From Meghimatium bilineatum (lineage: Eukaryota > Mollusca > Gastropoda > Stylommatophora > Philomycidae), in the NCBI GenBank assembly GCA_034231615.1, contig CM067298.1:34726127-34790126 (forward strand): 64,000 nt of DNA, written 5' to 3'. Each line of letters opens with the position of its first letter. Positions within the stretch are counted from its first letter, which is position 1. Positions 33,990 to 46,403 of this stretch are shown here, piece after piece. The notes beneath the pieces were generated by a model. That model did not search any database. It had not been told where the DNA came from and worked only from the letters and a program-made list of their open reading frames with translations. Position numbers and translations under genes: made by a program.

Positions 33990-36125
33990 AAAAGAAGCTG
34001 TTCTAAATTTTAAAATACTAGAAGATGATACAAAAAGCAATGAGCTATATAAAAAAAATGACACAAGCATTTCTAACATTAGCTACAGAGACTGAAAACA
34101 TCTCAAAGAATGGGACACTTTCAAAGATGCAATGCTGAGTAACTTACAGAATATATGCAGTGAAAGGAAATACACACAAAATACTAAAAAATATGTATTG
34201 TGGAGTGATGAAATAATGAGTTATTCAAAACGAAGAAACTGTTGCAAAACATGGCTAAAATTTAAACAACAAGAACACTACTTACAATATAGACAAGTAA
34301 GAATTAACGCCAAACGCATAATAAAAGAAGCACAATCTAACTCCTGGAATGAATGTGGAGAACATCTAACAGAAGTCTGCAAGGCAAGGCCTCAAGAATT
34401 TTTCAAAAGTATCAAATCAATGAGAGTAAGAGATGAAAGTTACAACCCCACCATATTCATAAACAAATAAAATAGGCAATCCTATACTGAATAGCCTAGA
34501 AAGGAAAGAACGATGGAAAGAATATTTTCAAGAGTTATACAATTCCAACATAACAACAGAGTATAATTACATTCCAACAAACCAAGGCATCGCAGAACCT
34601 GAAATACTAAACCAAGAAATAGAAGTAGTATTAAAATCTTGCCTCCATAACAAATCACCGGGAGCAGATGGTATAGCTTACAAAACGATAAGAGCATGTA
34701 AGGAAAGCTGGGTGAAATGGCTAGAAAGACTTCAAAATAACATAGGAAGAATGAAGAGTACCAGAAGACTGGCACAACTCAATAATAATACCAATATGGA
34801 AGAACAAAGGAGACAAAAGAGTATGCAAATCATATAGAGGTATCTGCCTACTAAGTCACACTGGAAAAATATATGATACATCACAGACCCACAATTGGGC
34901 TCCTCCCAGTTTGGATTCAGGAAAGGAGTAAGTTGTATAGATGCTCTTTTTTCCTTGAGATAACTACCCGTAAGTGAAAAAGCACTAGAATATGATCAAG
35001 AACTAAACACAATATTCATAGACCAGGAAAAAGCATTCGATAGTCAATAGAAATGCTTAATGGGAAACACTATAAAACTGCGGAATCAGATTTCAGTTAT
35101 TAGCAAATATAAAAGCCCTTTACCAGAACTGCTGAAGCTCAGTAAGAACTACTCACGTAATGACTTCATCTTTCGAAACAAAATCAGCGGTAAGACAAGG
35201 ATGTGTGCTCCCATCTATACTTTTTAACATGTACATGGACAGAATAACAAAAGAATCCCAAAACAAGAAAGTAAACAGTACAGTAATAAGAGAAGAGTCT
35301 GATGAGGCATTAAATAATGCAAATAATGAATTACTATTTGCTAATGGTCAATGCCTTATCTACAAAGAGAAACAGCATTTACAAAATCATATTAATGCAC
35401 TCACGACAACATGCACCACATGTAACATGAAAATAAATACACAGAAAGCAGAAATAATGAAAATCAGCAAGTCACCAAATCCAGTGAACATGACAAACAA
35501 AACTAAAAGGAAACAAACTTCTGAATTTAAATACCTGGGAAGTATATTCACAGACAAGGAAACAGATCGAGACACGATGCCAGAAAGCAAACATAGTGGC
35601 ATACCAGCTATCACCACTACTGCTCATCCCAAAGATCAAGGTGGAAGTTTAAAGACAGATGATAAACAGTATTTTTATGCCAACACTCTGCTATCAATGC
35701 CAGACATGGGTGCTGACAGCAGCCCAGCAGAGAAAACTTAAACATGTGAGATTAAATGCCTGAGAAAATCCTCAAGAGTTACCAAACTAGACAAAATGAA
35801 AAATGAAATCAGGAGAAGAATCGGTATAAGATCATGCACAGAATACATCAAGAATTAATAAAATGGTTTGGACACCTTATGAGAATGAACAATAACCAAC
35901 TACCAACAAGAACATATAACATAAGAAGATCTGGTTATAAGGCCAGAAAAAGACCTAAAACAAGATGGATTAATTATATCAAGACAACACTGAACAAATA
36001 CGGATTCAATGCAGTCAAGGCGACACATCTCGCATTGGATAGACAGCTAAAGCTCCCAGTCATCACCCGTACACTTAACGGCAAGAGTGGATATTCTTAT
36101 AATCATCCACCTGGGGATAGACAAT
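33990..36125 (+). mobile_element. LINE, about 2.1 kb, RT plus C-terminus, degenerate
   Basis: In order: YVLWSDEIMSYSKRRNCCKT and EAQSNSWNECGEHL (pre-RT), LERKERWKEYFQELYN, KSCLHNKSPGADGI, GSSQFGFRKGVSCIDALFSL, IFIDQEKAFD, SAVRQGCVLPSILFNMYMDR, FANG in place of the YADD catalytic box, TSEFKYLGSIF, LIKWFGHLMRMNNNQ, and GYKARKRPKTRWINYIKTTL. It is the longest collinear LINE here. Stops and frameshifts between segments show it is dead. Confidence 0.85.
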
Positions 36126-36189
36126 AAACAATTATAATTTCTTAAAGACACCTACAGTTGCAATGTTTATTCTCAAAAACAAAGAGTTA

Positions 36190-36735
36190 ATTAATACAAC
36201 TTGAACTTGATAGTATTATTCTTTAGCTATCATAAACTTGACAGTATTCTTCTTTAACTCATAAACTATCATAAACTTGACAGTATTCTTCTTTAACTCA
36301 TAAACTATCATAAACTTGACAGTATTCTTCTTTAACTCATAAACTATCATAAACTTGACAGTATTCTTCTTTAACTCATAAACTATCATAAACTTGACAG
36401 TATTCTTCTTTAACTCATAAACTACATAGTATTCTTCTTTGGCCATTATAAACTTGATAATATTCTTCTTCAACTATCATAAACTTGACAGTATTCTTCT
36501 TTGACTATCCTAAACTTTACATTCTACTTTGACTATCATAAACTTGACAGTATTCTTCTTCATCTATCATAAACTTGACAGTATTCTTCATCTATCATAA
36601 ACTGTACAGTATCCTACTTTGGCTATCATAAACAGGATAATATTCTTCTTCAGCTGTCATAAACTTGATAGTATTCTTCTTTGGCTATCATAAACTTGAT
36701 AGTATTTTTCTTTGAACTTCATAGTATACAAGTTA
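36190..36735. repeat. Minisatellite, 39-bp units then about 31-bp units
   Basis: Five nearly identical 39-bp units (ATAAACTATCATAAACTTGA then CAGTATTCTTCTTTAACTC) at about 36225-36423, followed by diverged units of about 31 bp of the same motif. The repetitive 85-residue - strand frame across it is a by-product, not a gene. It starts just after the LINE at 33990-36125. Confidence 0.95.
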
Positions 36736-37359
36736 TACAGTATCATTGTGTGTTGGAGGAAAGTGAAATTCTGTTTGTTATTTTGTGCAACTATCTAATT
36801 AAAGCGGTTTAATTTTCATTGAGAAAAAAGCCAACCACTGACAGGGAGGTTCAGACCTTTTTCTCTAGGATGACAAACATTTCTAGAAAATGAATAAACA
36901 AGGAGTAAGGTTGGAATAAAGATGCACAATAATAACATATTTTAACTGTTGTCACTTGTCAACAATAATCTGTTAAGTATGTTATTATATCCTGCACTGC
37001 CTCGGTTGCTTCTAGATATGTCTATCTTCCTTGTTGAAGGTAAAAATAACCAAACTGTCAGATGATACCAGACCAGGTGGAGAGCGGCGCAGTAACAACA
37101 ATAAGAAGCGATAACAACATGATAATGTATTATTGTCACTTATTACTAATACTGTATAACTAATAAATAGCAATATATTATGACAATCAGAAATAATTTA
37201 AAAAAAACAAAGGAACAAGGACTTTTTCCATGTTAAGGTACGATAGGGACCTTTTTTCAAGAAAAAAACCATTTACTAGAAATAAACATGAACTAGAAAT
37301 GATTGATATAAATATATTGATATAATAAATTGATATAATAAAATTTAAAAAATCAATCA

Positions 37360-37497
37360 ATGCAATCAAGATAATCAATAATAAAATCAATTAATAATAA
37401 AATAATAAAAATATACTCAATCACTACAATCAATACATAATCAATAATCACACAATCAATACAATGGGATGGTCTTACTGCTACATCCCATTGTATT
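37360..37497. repeat. CAAT-rich tract ending in a 14-bp perfect inverted repeat
   Basis: AATACAATGGGATG (37458-37471) and its complement CATCCCATTGTATT (37484-37497) enclose a 12-base loop. The upstream part is rich in CAATCAAT words. Bases 36740-37350 have no other feature. Confidence 0.85.
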
Positions 37498-37549
37498 TGA
37501 ATAAAAAGGTGCAATGATGTTTAGTTATAAGCTCGTTTGAATTTAACAT

Positions 37550-37690
37550 CAAAGCACCAATGACAGACAACATTGAAGATAACATGAATACATCGCTATA
37601 AAATGCAAGCCACATCGCCCAAGACAGAGAGAGGTTCAGAGAGTTCATTGGGAAGACAACGTTCTGGAAGGAATACGTCACATGACACAC
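37550..37690 (+). mobile_element. LINE 3' terminal remnant
   Basis: IAQDRERFREFIGKTTFWKE YVT and stop: a common C-terminal pattern of non-LTR elements (AQDRxRWR). Bases 37700-38320 hold nothing recognised. Confidence 0.55.
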
Positions 37691-38329
37691 TGTATATTTC
37701 TTACTATAAACTAAGAATTTTTGTATTTTTTTCTGCTATTGATAACTGTTTTGGCTTATAAACGCATATAATAAAATTTGTATAAATAATAGCTGTAGAA
37801 TAATAGCTGTCTGATTGGACTAGGGTCAACACTTTTGCAATGTTGCTAGCATCATCTGCAATGAACGGCCTACAGCTCCTTGGATCATCTTGAACGCAAG
37901 CGTCCCTTTTGAAAGTGATTTTTTCAACACTTCACAGTATCATACGAAGGGCAGACATACTTATAAATGACAAACATCTCATCATGAATTTGTTTTGCAG
38001 ATTTACCCTGCAAGTGCAGGAATTTTTTTACTCAACAAGCCTCCATTTGATCAATGACACAACTTAATACACAACTAAACTAGTTTCCCACCAATACCGT
38101 GTGAACCATGTAAGCACAGAAATTGTCAACCAATCTTGCCTGTCTTTACGATTTCTTAGTAATGCAAAACTTTTTGACCAACCCTCGTACACTTTATATC
38201 CACTTTATTATCATCCACTGTGCCCTTGAAATTTACAGGCCAAAACATGCCCCTGATTTGGCAGGCTCCGAGGAGGCGCTAATAAAAGATTTAGACATGG
38301 GTTGACTACCTCTATCTCACATGAGGTGT

Positions 38330-39140
38330 TCTGCTGCCAGTGAATTTGTATTGCGTAATTAGATGCATTGTCCCTGTGCCCTTGGGTACTGAACCTATTC
38401 TCATCTGTGAGCATGGTTCCAGTATAGGAAACACTGTACAGTAGAGTTTAACTTTGGTTCATTCGTCCTCTTAGATGAGGTATCATTCACGGACATCGTG
38501 AATACCTCGTCTGTCTGAGCCTCTACACATATCTAGAAGCTCAGGATATATGCTGCTTTTCCATGATACATTCTTCTTGGAGGTTGTTAGAAGCTTGTTC
38601 TCGAGCTGAAGAATGCTTTAGATATGATTTCCATGTAGCATTTTCTCCATTCTATTTGCACATCATGCTACCCTCTAGCTCTGTGATGATGCTCCCTTAT
38701 TGTACAAAATATTTTAGCTTTCTCTCAAGATTTGCACATGATTCTCGATGTTCATGATGACATCTACCCATATCGGGACATTTACATTAGCAGCCCCTCC
38801 AATGCATCTGCATTTTAGCTGACCAAGCTGGAATGCCTTGTGTCACTGTGCACCGGCTGTGCAGCTGGATGTGTTAGTGCAGAGGTGTTGAAGATATTGC
38901 TTCTTTATCTTCAAGAGGAATGCAGTTTTTTTGTGTGCAATCATTTCTCATTTCATCTACAGCCTCCACATCCATGGACATGATCCCTAAAAGTATTGAC
39001 CAGGAAGACAGTACAGGCTGCTTATTTCTGTGTCCAGGGTGCAACACAAGGAGGTACTTTTCAAATGTTGGTTATCTGCTAACACTGGGCTCACATGAGA
39101 GCAATGCAGACCCCTTAGCACCCCCATGCATTTGTACCAC
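38330..39140 (-). repeat. Composite dispersed repeat (C-D element), second copy
   Basis: On the - strand the C part (39140-38775) precedes the D part (38510-38330), as at 7770-8610. D keeps TCACGATGTCCGTGAA, CTATACTGGAACC and GGTTCAGTACCC. It directly follows the LINE end at 39190-39520. Confidence 0.62.
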
Positions 39141-39189
39141 CCTTATAAGTTTGGAAAATTCATACTCTATCCAGTCTTTGATGTTGTCC

Positions 39190-39520
39190 AGTCATGTCTT
39201 CTTCTGGCCACCAGGTCTTCTTACATTCACCCTCATACCTTGAAGAACATCTTTTGTCATATTGAAGAATGTCTCACTTAAGTGCCCATACCCATACCAC
39301 CGGAATTTACGAAGTTTCACCACCATTAACAGTGGTTCCTGTTGACTTGCTAATACATTAATTATATCATGCACAAACACATTGGTCTTGTGTTCTCGAT
39401 AACAGATACCAAACACATTTCTATAGTATTTGTTTTCAAATGGTTGTATTCTTCTCTCCAAGCCTTCAGTTAGAGTCCCAGTCTCACAGCCATATAAAAA
39501 TATTGTCAACATCAAAGATT
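39190..39520 (-). mobile_element. LINE C-terminal fragment
   Basis: FLYGCETGTLTEGLERRIQP, FENKYYRNVFGICYREHKTN, RKFRWYGYGHLSE and RVNVRRPGGQKKTWLDNIKD form an uninterrupted C-terminal region of a non-LTR RT protein. If the adjacent C-D repeat is its 3' end, the two are one element. Confidence 0.75.
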
Positions 39521-39709
39521 TGTATCAGTTAATCTTAACACGGGTGGTGATCTTGTCTTAGTGGCCATGGGCATTGTTAGTCTTTTATCATCTTCAGCTG
39601 CTGATTCACCTATCTATCTATTTATTAAATCCTTTGTTGCCTTTCAATAAGTACTTCGACATCTGGAATTAGCGATTTGGAAAATATTGCTTAGGCTATA
39701 AATTACTTT

Positions 39710-39835
39710 TAATAATCAATATCCATACTATCCAAGAACTGCACATAATAGCTTTGAACAGACAGAATTGGAGAGATCTGACCTCTGCCCTATGCGCTAA
39801 CATCAGCGCAAAAGGAAAATGAATGAATGAAATTA
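39710..39835 (+). mobile_element. LINE 3' end with (TGAA)n tail
   Basis: AGATCTGACCTCTGCCCTAT and GCGCAAAAGGAAAATGAATG match 40780-40880 base for base over most of about 115 bases; protein reading LRDLTSALCAN. Bases 39836-40600 show AT-rich DNA with a repeated ATGCAAATTAGC word (40018, 40188). Confidence 0.78.
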
Positions 39836-40609
39836 ATAAATTACTTTGGACAGCTGTACAGGGTTTAAAATAGTGATGGCATCATTTGACATGTTTGAAA
39901 CTAGATTTATTAAGTTCTGTAACCATTTTTTGAAAATATATATATATAACTTTTAAGAGTGTCTGACATTGCCAAAACCAGCAGTTAATTTTTTTAAACA
40001 TCAACATTTGTTTAAATTATGCAAATTAGCCAACATTTTGAATATTAATTAGTTGTACGTGCATCTGAGAATCACAGTAATGTGGTCAACAGATGCGTTT
40101 TGTCTTTGTGAATACAAAAATATATAGTTTCTGTGGTATTTTATTATGTTTAGTAGATATTTAATTTATTTTCAGTATAATTATGCAAATTAGCAGCCAT
40201 TTTGAATATCAATTACCAGTAGTTCTGTGTCCATCTGAAAATTCCAGAAATGTGATAACATAAGCATCTTGTCTTCACGAACACAAAATGTATAGTTTGT
40301 GTGTTGTATTATTGATTATTGAAAATAACTAAGATAATTAAATTGTCAGTTCAGTTACATTTTTGTGGTCAACTTTTATTTATATTTTCCTATATGTTTT
40401 ATGTAAATTATTTTGATGTCAAATTAATTCAGAAAAAACTCATAGCTTTTTTCAGGGTTGACGTACATACTTTGTTAAAATATTGTTGAATTGCAATTTT
40501 CAAGAGCTAACTATAGTATTTTTAATGCTGTAGCATTATTTTGATCAGTGGAGTGAATTCAAATCGAATGATAAAATCAGAAAAGAGACACATCAAAATT
40601 TCATCACAG

Positions 40610-40885
40610 ATGTTATCAGAAAATGCTGTTGGTTCTAAATCGGGCATGTCCTACACGCAGACATCAACAGAATACACCACCAATCTCTTGAATGGATACC
40701 TACAGGCAAAAGAGTCAGGGGTAGACCAAAAGAAACACTCAGAAGAACAATACTTAGAGAAAGTAAAACAATAAAATCCATACTATTAAAGAACTGCACA
40801 GAATAGCATTGAACAGACAGAATTTGAGAGATCTGACCTCTGCCCTATGCGCTAACTTCAGCGCAAAAGGAAAATGAATGAATTA
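40610..40885 (+). mobile_element. LINE 3' end with (TGAA)n tail, second copy
   Basis: Starts about QNTPPISWMDTYRQK, includes GVDQKKHSEE (GRPKETL-type) and ends LRDLTSALCANFSAKGK before AATGAATGAATT. Confidence 0.75.
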
Positions 40886-40889
40886 TTTT

Positions 40890-41471
40890 GAAAATTTTGT
40901 CCAAGTATCTACTTTCAATAGAAGAGTTCCCTGGAGACGGCCCCTTGTGTCCTGAGTATATTGTGGAATTTGTCACCTCTTATTTTTCTGTGGTCCATCT
41001 TTTTCGTGGTCGGCCTTCACTGTATCTGTGTAGTATAGTTTGCTGTGGTATGCTGTCTGGTGGTAGTCTGCTAATTGGTGCAAACCATTTTATTTGTTGT
41101 CTATTAATATATTACAAGATTGGTGGTGGTGCTAATTTTTTCTCTAATGACCTCATTCCTCACTGTTTCCTAGCGATATTCCTAGGATTCTGTGTAAGCA
41201 TGTCATTTCAGCTGTTACAAGTTTATGTTTGTCTTGTGCTGTCATTGTCCATATTTGGCACTGGTAGCACAGAATTGGCATAATAATTGTTTTGAATAGT
41301 GTTATTTTGGTGTTTAAATCTACATTTTTGTTTCTGAAGATTGGTGTCATTTGCCCTAGGGCTTGGTATGCTTTACTACTTTTATTGTGTATTTCTTTGC
41401 TGCTCTTGCGATCTGTTGTTATATTACTTCCTAGGTATTAGAGTTCTGTTACCTGATTAAGTCTGTTGTTT

Positions 41472-41511
<40 letters not shown>

Positions 41512-42110
41512 TGTTTCTTTCTGTTCTTCCTATCTTTATTACTTCTGCCTTTTCTATATTTATCTTTACATTAAAGGTATGGCATGTTTGATGTAATATA
41601 TATATTTGTCATTGTAGTTCCTCTTCTGATGATGCCACTAGTACTTGTGCAAATAGTAGTTCATTTAAGTTATCCTTCATATTGTTTTCTTCTGTTGTCT
41701 TTGCTACTTTGCATATGTGATTGATGTTTATGAACAATGGGGGGGGGGGGGGGAGTGAATATTGCACACCCCTGTCTCATGTCCGAATGAATTATTTGGA
41801 AATTGTCAGATGTACGTGTGCTCGTTTTTACTGAGCATTGGCTATTGGTGTACATTCTGACATAGGCTTATCATATGTTGGGGAACTCAATATGTCTGTA
41901 GTGTTGTCAATAGTTGTGCTCTAACCACTCTGTCAAGCTTTCTCTTGGTCCACGAAAGCCAAATGTAAGTCTTGGTTGATTCACCATCACCACTAATCTG
42001 GGCTCCCAGATAAGTAAATGTCAAAACCTCCTCAAACCTTTGATTGTTAATCTTTATGTTGGTTGGGACTACCTTAGCACTGTTATTCACCAAAATTTTA
42101 CTTTTATCTG
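40890..42110 (-). mobile_element. LINE remnant with embedded microsatellite
   Basis: From the right: VPTNIKINNQRFEEVLTFTYLGAQISGDGE, then (after a junction near 41935) KAFDRVVRAQL-type RT text, a G-run at 41740-41753, (TA)n at 41477-41508, IIMPILCYQCQIWTMTAQDK, and SRLPPDSIPQQ-type 3' end near 41060. The first piece does not fit before the second, so two elements appear joined. Confidence 0.65.
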
Positions 42111-42279
42111 TGTTTCCATATCAATCTAGATTGGTATATTTGGTGTTTTGCTAGACAGTTCCAATCTTGTTGTTAACTCTTGTTGCTCTACCTCTATTGC
42201 CGCCATCAGATCAATGCCATAGCGAAGCAATGTCATCAGCGAGATTAGACATTTGGTGACCTCCAATCGATCCGCTCGA

Positions 42280-43165
42280 GCTACTCACCTTACATAGAAA
42301 TAAGAAGAGGGGTCAGACAAGGCTGTATTTTATCACCAAGCCTATTTAATATCTATACAGAGAATATCTTTAAAAATACAGAAGAAATGCCAGGACTCAA
42401 GATCAATGGAAAAATAATAAACAACCTTAGATATGCAGATGACACTGTTCTTTAGCAGAAAGTGAAAATGAACTACAAAGACTAATAGATCAAGTCAATA
42501 AATCAAGTAATGAATAAGGACTGCATCTAAATATCTAAAAACAAAAACTATGATAATCAGCAGGAACAGAAACTACAAGTAAAACATTATCAATATCTTG
42601 GACACATAGTCACAAATGATGGCAGATGTGAAACAGAAGTTAAAATAAGAATAGGAATGACTAAAAGTACTTTCAATGACATGAGGAAAATAGTAACATC
42701 TAAACAAATTATAAACAAGTTAAAAATGAGAATTATAAAATGCTACATCTATTCTATATTAATGTATGGATCAGAAACATGGACACTAAATAAACAATTA
42801 TAAGAAAAAATTGATGCCTTTGAGATGTGGGTATATAGGAGAGCATGTAAATCATAAAAAGAGAAGAAAACAAATAAAGAGGTGCTAAAACACTTAATAT
42901 GAAGAAAGAATTACTATGAGAAATAAAGATCAGGCAAATACAATATTTTGGACACATTAAAAGATATGACACCTTATTGAAAACCTAACTTGAGGGTAAA
43001 GTAAAAGGGAAGCGAGATAGACAGAGATACAAGTGGGAGAGTAACATCACAAGATGGACAGGTTACAGTCTAGCAGAATGCATCACCAAAACAAGAGACG
43101 GGATGTTAGAGGTCCACTGTAGCCATCCTTGCGGGGACAGCACTTGTTGATGATGATGGCATTGA
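42280..43165 (+). mobile_element. LINE RT to 3' end with GAT tail
   Basis: EIRRGVRQGCILSPSLFNIY, GLKINGKIINNLRYADDTVL, YLGHIVTNDGRCETEVKIRI, MRIIKCYIYSILMYGSETWT, EMWVYRRA, and GRVTSQDGQV...STVAILAGTALVDDD in alternating frames, ending in GATGATGATGG. The YADD box is kept but stops and frameshifts abound. Confidence 0.82.
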
Positions 43166-43446
43166 TTAAGTTTCTACAGCAGCTACTTTACCAGGTTTTT
43201 GTTGGTTAATCTGGAGTGTAGTTCATTCTTTGCATCTATCTTTGTAGAAAGTGTCCTACAAGGATATCTTCAAAAAAAGCTTTTATAAAGATTAAAAGTA
43301 TGGCACATTCAATATTTGGAAGTTGCTTTGTATGGCATGTCATTTGGTTCTACTTTGAATGATATAGAAAATATGTTCAATTCCATTTTTTAACTTCTTC
43401 TACCTTGAACCTTTCGTTAAATGCCTCAATTAGTTTCATATATGGT

Positions 43447-43500
43447 TGGTTGGTTGCTGATCCAGCGGTCAATGGTCTCATGCCCTTTGACTTAATGCCA
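43447..43500 (+). repeat. Dispersed repeat shared with 4555-4620
   Basis: GTTGGTTGGTTGCTGATCCA and CATGCCCTTTGAC as at 4555. Bases 43500-44200 show no supported gene; some text resembles 53830-53960 weakly. Confidence 0.6.
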
Positions 43501-44204
43501 TTAAATGGCATTATATTGCTGGAAAGTCTGTGGATTTTTGGTCCACCCCGGGACAGAGCCAGAGAATAACTATCACACCTCAAGAAAGGTAGGTTTCAAC
43601 CTATGCACTGCTCCTAGCTACTGTAGCCAAGATAGGGTTCACTGTGCTCATTCCCTGCCACCAATTGACTACTGGTTATGCTGAACACCTCTATTGCTCT
43701 AGGCATGCAACCAAATGTTCAAGTCAAAAGGATTGTCACGTCCTGAGTCACTGTGTCTCTATGATAGGTTTCAGCCACAGGAGAAAACAGTGCTGTCAGT
43801 TTCCTCCTCCCCAGTGCTGCACAGTACATCTCTGGCTCCCTCCCAACTACAGAGGGTGCATATATTTATATTCAGGTAAACATGAAACATATTTAAACAA
43901 CAAAATAAAAGCATAATTGTATAGATGACGTGCCATGAAGCTTTTCTAAGAAGATAACCTCAATATAACGGCATGTCATCCACTAAGGTTTTCTGTTGCA
44001 TGGGTGGTATGTCTAGTGGGCCATTGGTGAGACCCACAGATGCAACCACATGCGTGTTTCACATATTAATCACCATATTCAAATGTCATAGATGATTTTG
44101 TCCCGTCAGAGGGAGGACATCCACCATGTTATTTCTTTCAAGTTGCACTTTCCTCAGCCTTAATTTAGCTTCAGATGGTTTCATATTTAATTACTAGCAT
44201 TCAT

Positions 44205-44325
44205 TCTTAAGCTGCTACTGGACCTTTCTTGTATCTGGACAAGTAGCCCTACTAGATTTCCAGCAGAATGTGGTCCAGAGAACTTAGATGCATTGTGTTA
44301 CCATTTTATTGTGGGTTCATTATGG
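44205..44325 (-). mobile_element. SINE-B copy, diverged
   Basis: CATTCATTCTTAAGCTGCTA and CTACTAGATTTCCAGCAGAA with TGGTCCAGAGAA. The 5' part is lost. Confidence 0.6.
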
Positions 44326-44854
44326 GAAGCAGTGGCCAGATTTCTACTTTTTAATATTATTTGTAATTTCACTCAGCTTTCTTGACTTTGCTGAACTCAG
44401 ATAAAAAAACTGCAGGACCATCCAGTTGGGAGGAGGGGGGGGGCTTTCAGTGTGTAGTGAGCAGATCTCTGGACTCGCCAGTAGTATTAACTACTGTGAA
44501 ATGCATCTTTATCGATATTTCATTTCATTAAATAATGTACGTATTTGTTTCATTAAAAATGTGACCACTGCTTCCCGTAATGTACCTTATTTTGTGTCAA
44601 TGAAAGACAATCCTACTTTCTGTGGTATTTCTCATTTGAATACTGGAACATCAGAAGCTGGCAAGGGCTCTGTAGCTTGACATTCAGCTCTGAAAGGTAC
44701 TGTACCAAGATAATGCCCACCAAGAACACAGAAGACAGTCACCTGCTGTCATTGCATTCCAAGACAAATTTTTCATATCCATGAACTGCCTGACTTTATC
44801 CCATAATTTGTGATACCTCATGAGTATATTCTTATGAATCAACCATTGTGCTTT

Positions 44855-44965
44855 TGTTGGCCAGACCAAATGACATTATTAGTCAGACCAAATGACATTG
44901 TGAACCAGATCAAATGACTTTGTGATGTGTATACAGCCTGCAGGCTAGATGTTCCTCACCTCTGT
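44855..44965. repeat. Three 22-24-bp tandem units next to a hAT-like end
   Basis: CAGACCAAATGACATT occurs three times with small changes, then GGCTAGATGTTCCTCACCTC TG, which resembles the 3' terminus of hAT transposons. Bases 44330-44850 and 44970-45900 contain no recognised gene. Confidence 0.45.
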
Positions 44966-45903
44966 CATAAGTGAACAAAATCAGATACTAGCTGCAACAC
45001 GAGAAATCATTTAAATTCAAAACTAGTAGTTGAAATATAACATATTCCTGTAATATATATCTCTTGAGAGGCATTTGTTAACTTTCTAACGGAACTATAG
45101 TACAACAAAAATCAGACATGCTTTTACAATTCATTTTAATAATGCAATAAAATAAATAATCAGTTATCTTGGAGATATTGATCTGCTAAACTACAAACTG
45201 TTTTCTCAAACTTATTGCTCAAGTATTAACACTAATAACAGCCCTATCACACTGGCAACACTTCAGAAATATGTAATTAAATAAATATGAAACTAAGGGA
45301 ATGTCTCATATTCATTGATATCACCACTATAAAAATTTTTATCATTAAGTCTTTTATTTTTAAATTATTAAAATTCATAGACCTGACATCTCTGCTATAT
45401 ATTTCTTAAATATTAGCTCTGGCAAATAGCTGTAATTGGCTATATCGTAAAACAAATATCATCCACTGATATGTGAGTTCTATTAATGTTCATTACCACT
45501 GTAGCACAACTCATATATTTCCATGTAACAAACATGTTTTCTATTTTATTGCTATCATTGTACCTCTACTTTTAGTAACATATTAGTTAGTCATAAAATC
45601 ATCATCATTGCACTTCAGGCAATAGGTGATCTGATTTCCATTATAGTGTATCCACCGTTACACAATGACTGACATTTCCAGTCCTTTGTTGGTTAACAAA
45701 TATTCTTCTAAGCCCATATTAGTGCTCATTTCTGGCACTGCCACATTTCAAACAAAGATCCTTCATAGCAGCCTTTATTTCTACAGCCCATAGAAAGCCT
45801 TCCTGCACTCCCTCACAGGAAAACATGCAAAAAAGAAAGTTATCCTTAACTGTGGACATGGAAAAGGAATCATCAACCTCATTTGCCTGTATTGTTTTCT
45901 TAT

Positions 45904-46056
45904 CTTCTTCTTCTTCAGCGTTCATTCTCAAACTCCTGCTGGATCTCTCCTGTAGCAGTACTACTAGATCTCCAGCAAGATGCAGTCCAGAGAATGGAAA
46001 TGCATTGTGTTGCAGTTTTATTTGCGCCAATGGCCCGACACATCCGTCTTTGGCAG
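45904..46056 (-). mobile_element. SINE-B copy with target-site duplication
   Basis: Near full-length. Flanks ATTGTTTTCTTAT (45891-45903) and ATTGTGTTCTTAT (46057-46069) match at 12 of 13 bases. Just to the left (45765-45835) is a tRNA-SINE 3' part like that at 4770. Confidence 0.88.
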
Positions 46057-46184
46057 ATTGTGTTCTTATTAAAAAAAAACCAAAAAAACTTTTGTTACTG
46101 CATGTTTTCCTGTTAAGGAGTACAGGGAGGCTTTTACGGCTGTTTTCTTATGAGTTCAAAATGTCAGCATGATCCATTTCTCTA

Positions 46185-46403
46185 TTACCAGAGACAGTAG
46201 CAATGCAATGCAATGCAATCCAGCCAGTCTGCTCTTTTGTTGTTCTGAACACCCACATGACTAGGCACGAAAATGAATGTGACACATTCCAACTGTAACC
46301 TCTTGACTACTTCAAGCCACTGTTCTTGAATGCAACCCATTTGTGTTTTTATATTAACATATTTTAATACATTATAATGAAGTTTTTTTGAAATAGCAAG
46401 CAA
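46185..46403 (-). mobile_element. RNase H domain fragment of a LINE
   Basis: Reads TQMGCIQEQWLEVVKRLQ then VTFIFVPSHVGVQNNKRADW, with the SHVG-x-x-N-x-x-AD pattern of RNase H. A (GCAAT)4 run at 46199-46220 (on the + strand) follows it. Bases 46410-47450 hold nothing recognised. Confidence 0.6.

Noticed and set aside
35160-35741. 193-residue open frame with RT motifs as a possible domesticated host gene
   Set aside because: It is one piece of a 2.1-kb LINE whose other pieces lie in other frames; the catalytic box is FANG, and no splice context suggests use by the host.
36216-36473. 85-residue repetitive open frame (VYELKKNTVKF repeats) on the - strand
   Set aside because: It is the reading of a 39-bp minisatellite; no start context, splice or homology supports a protein.
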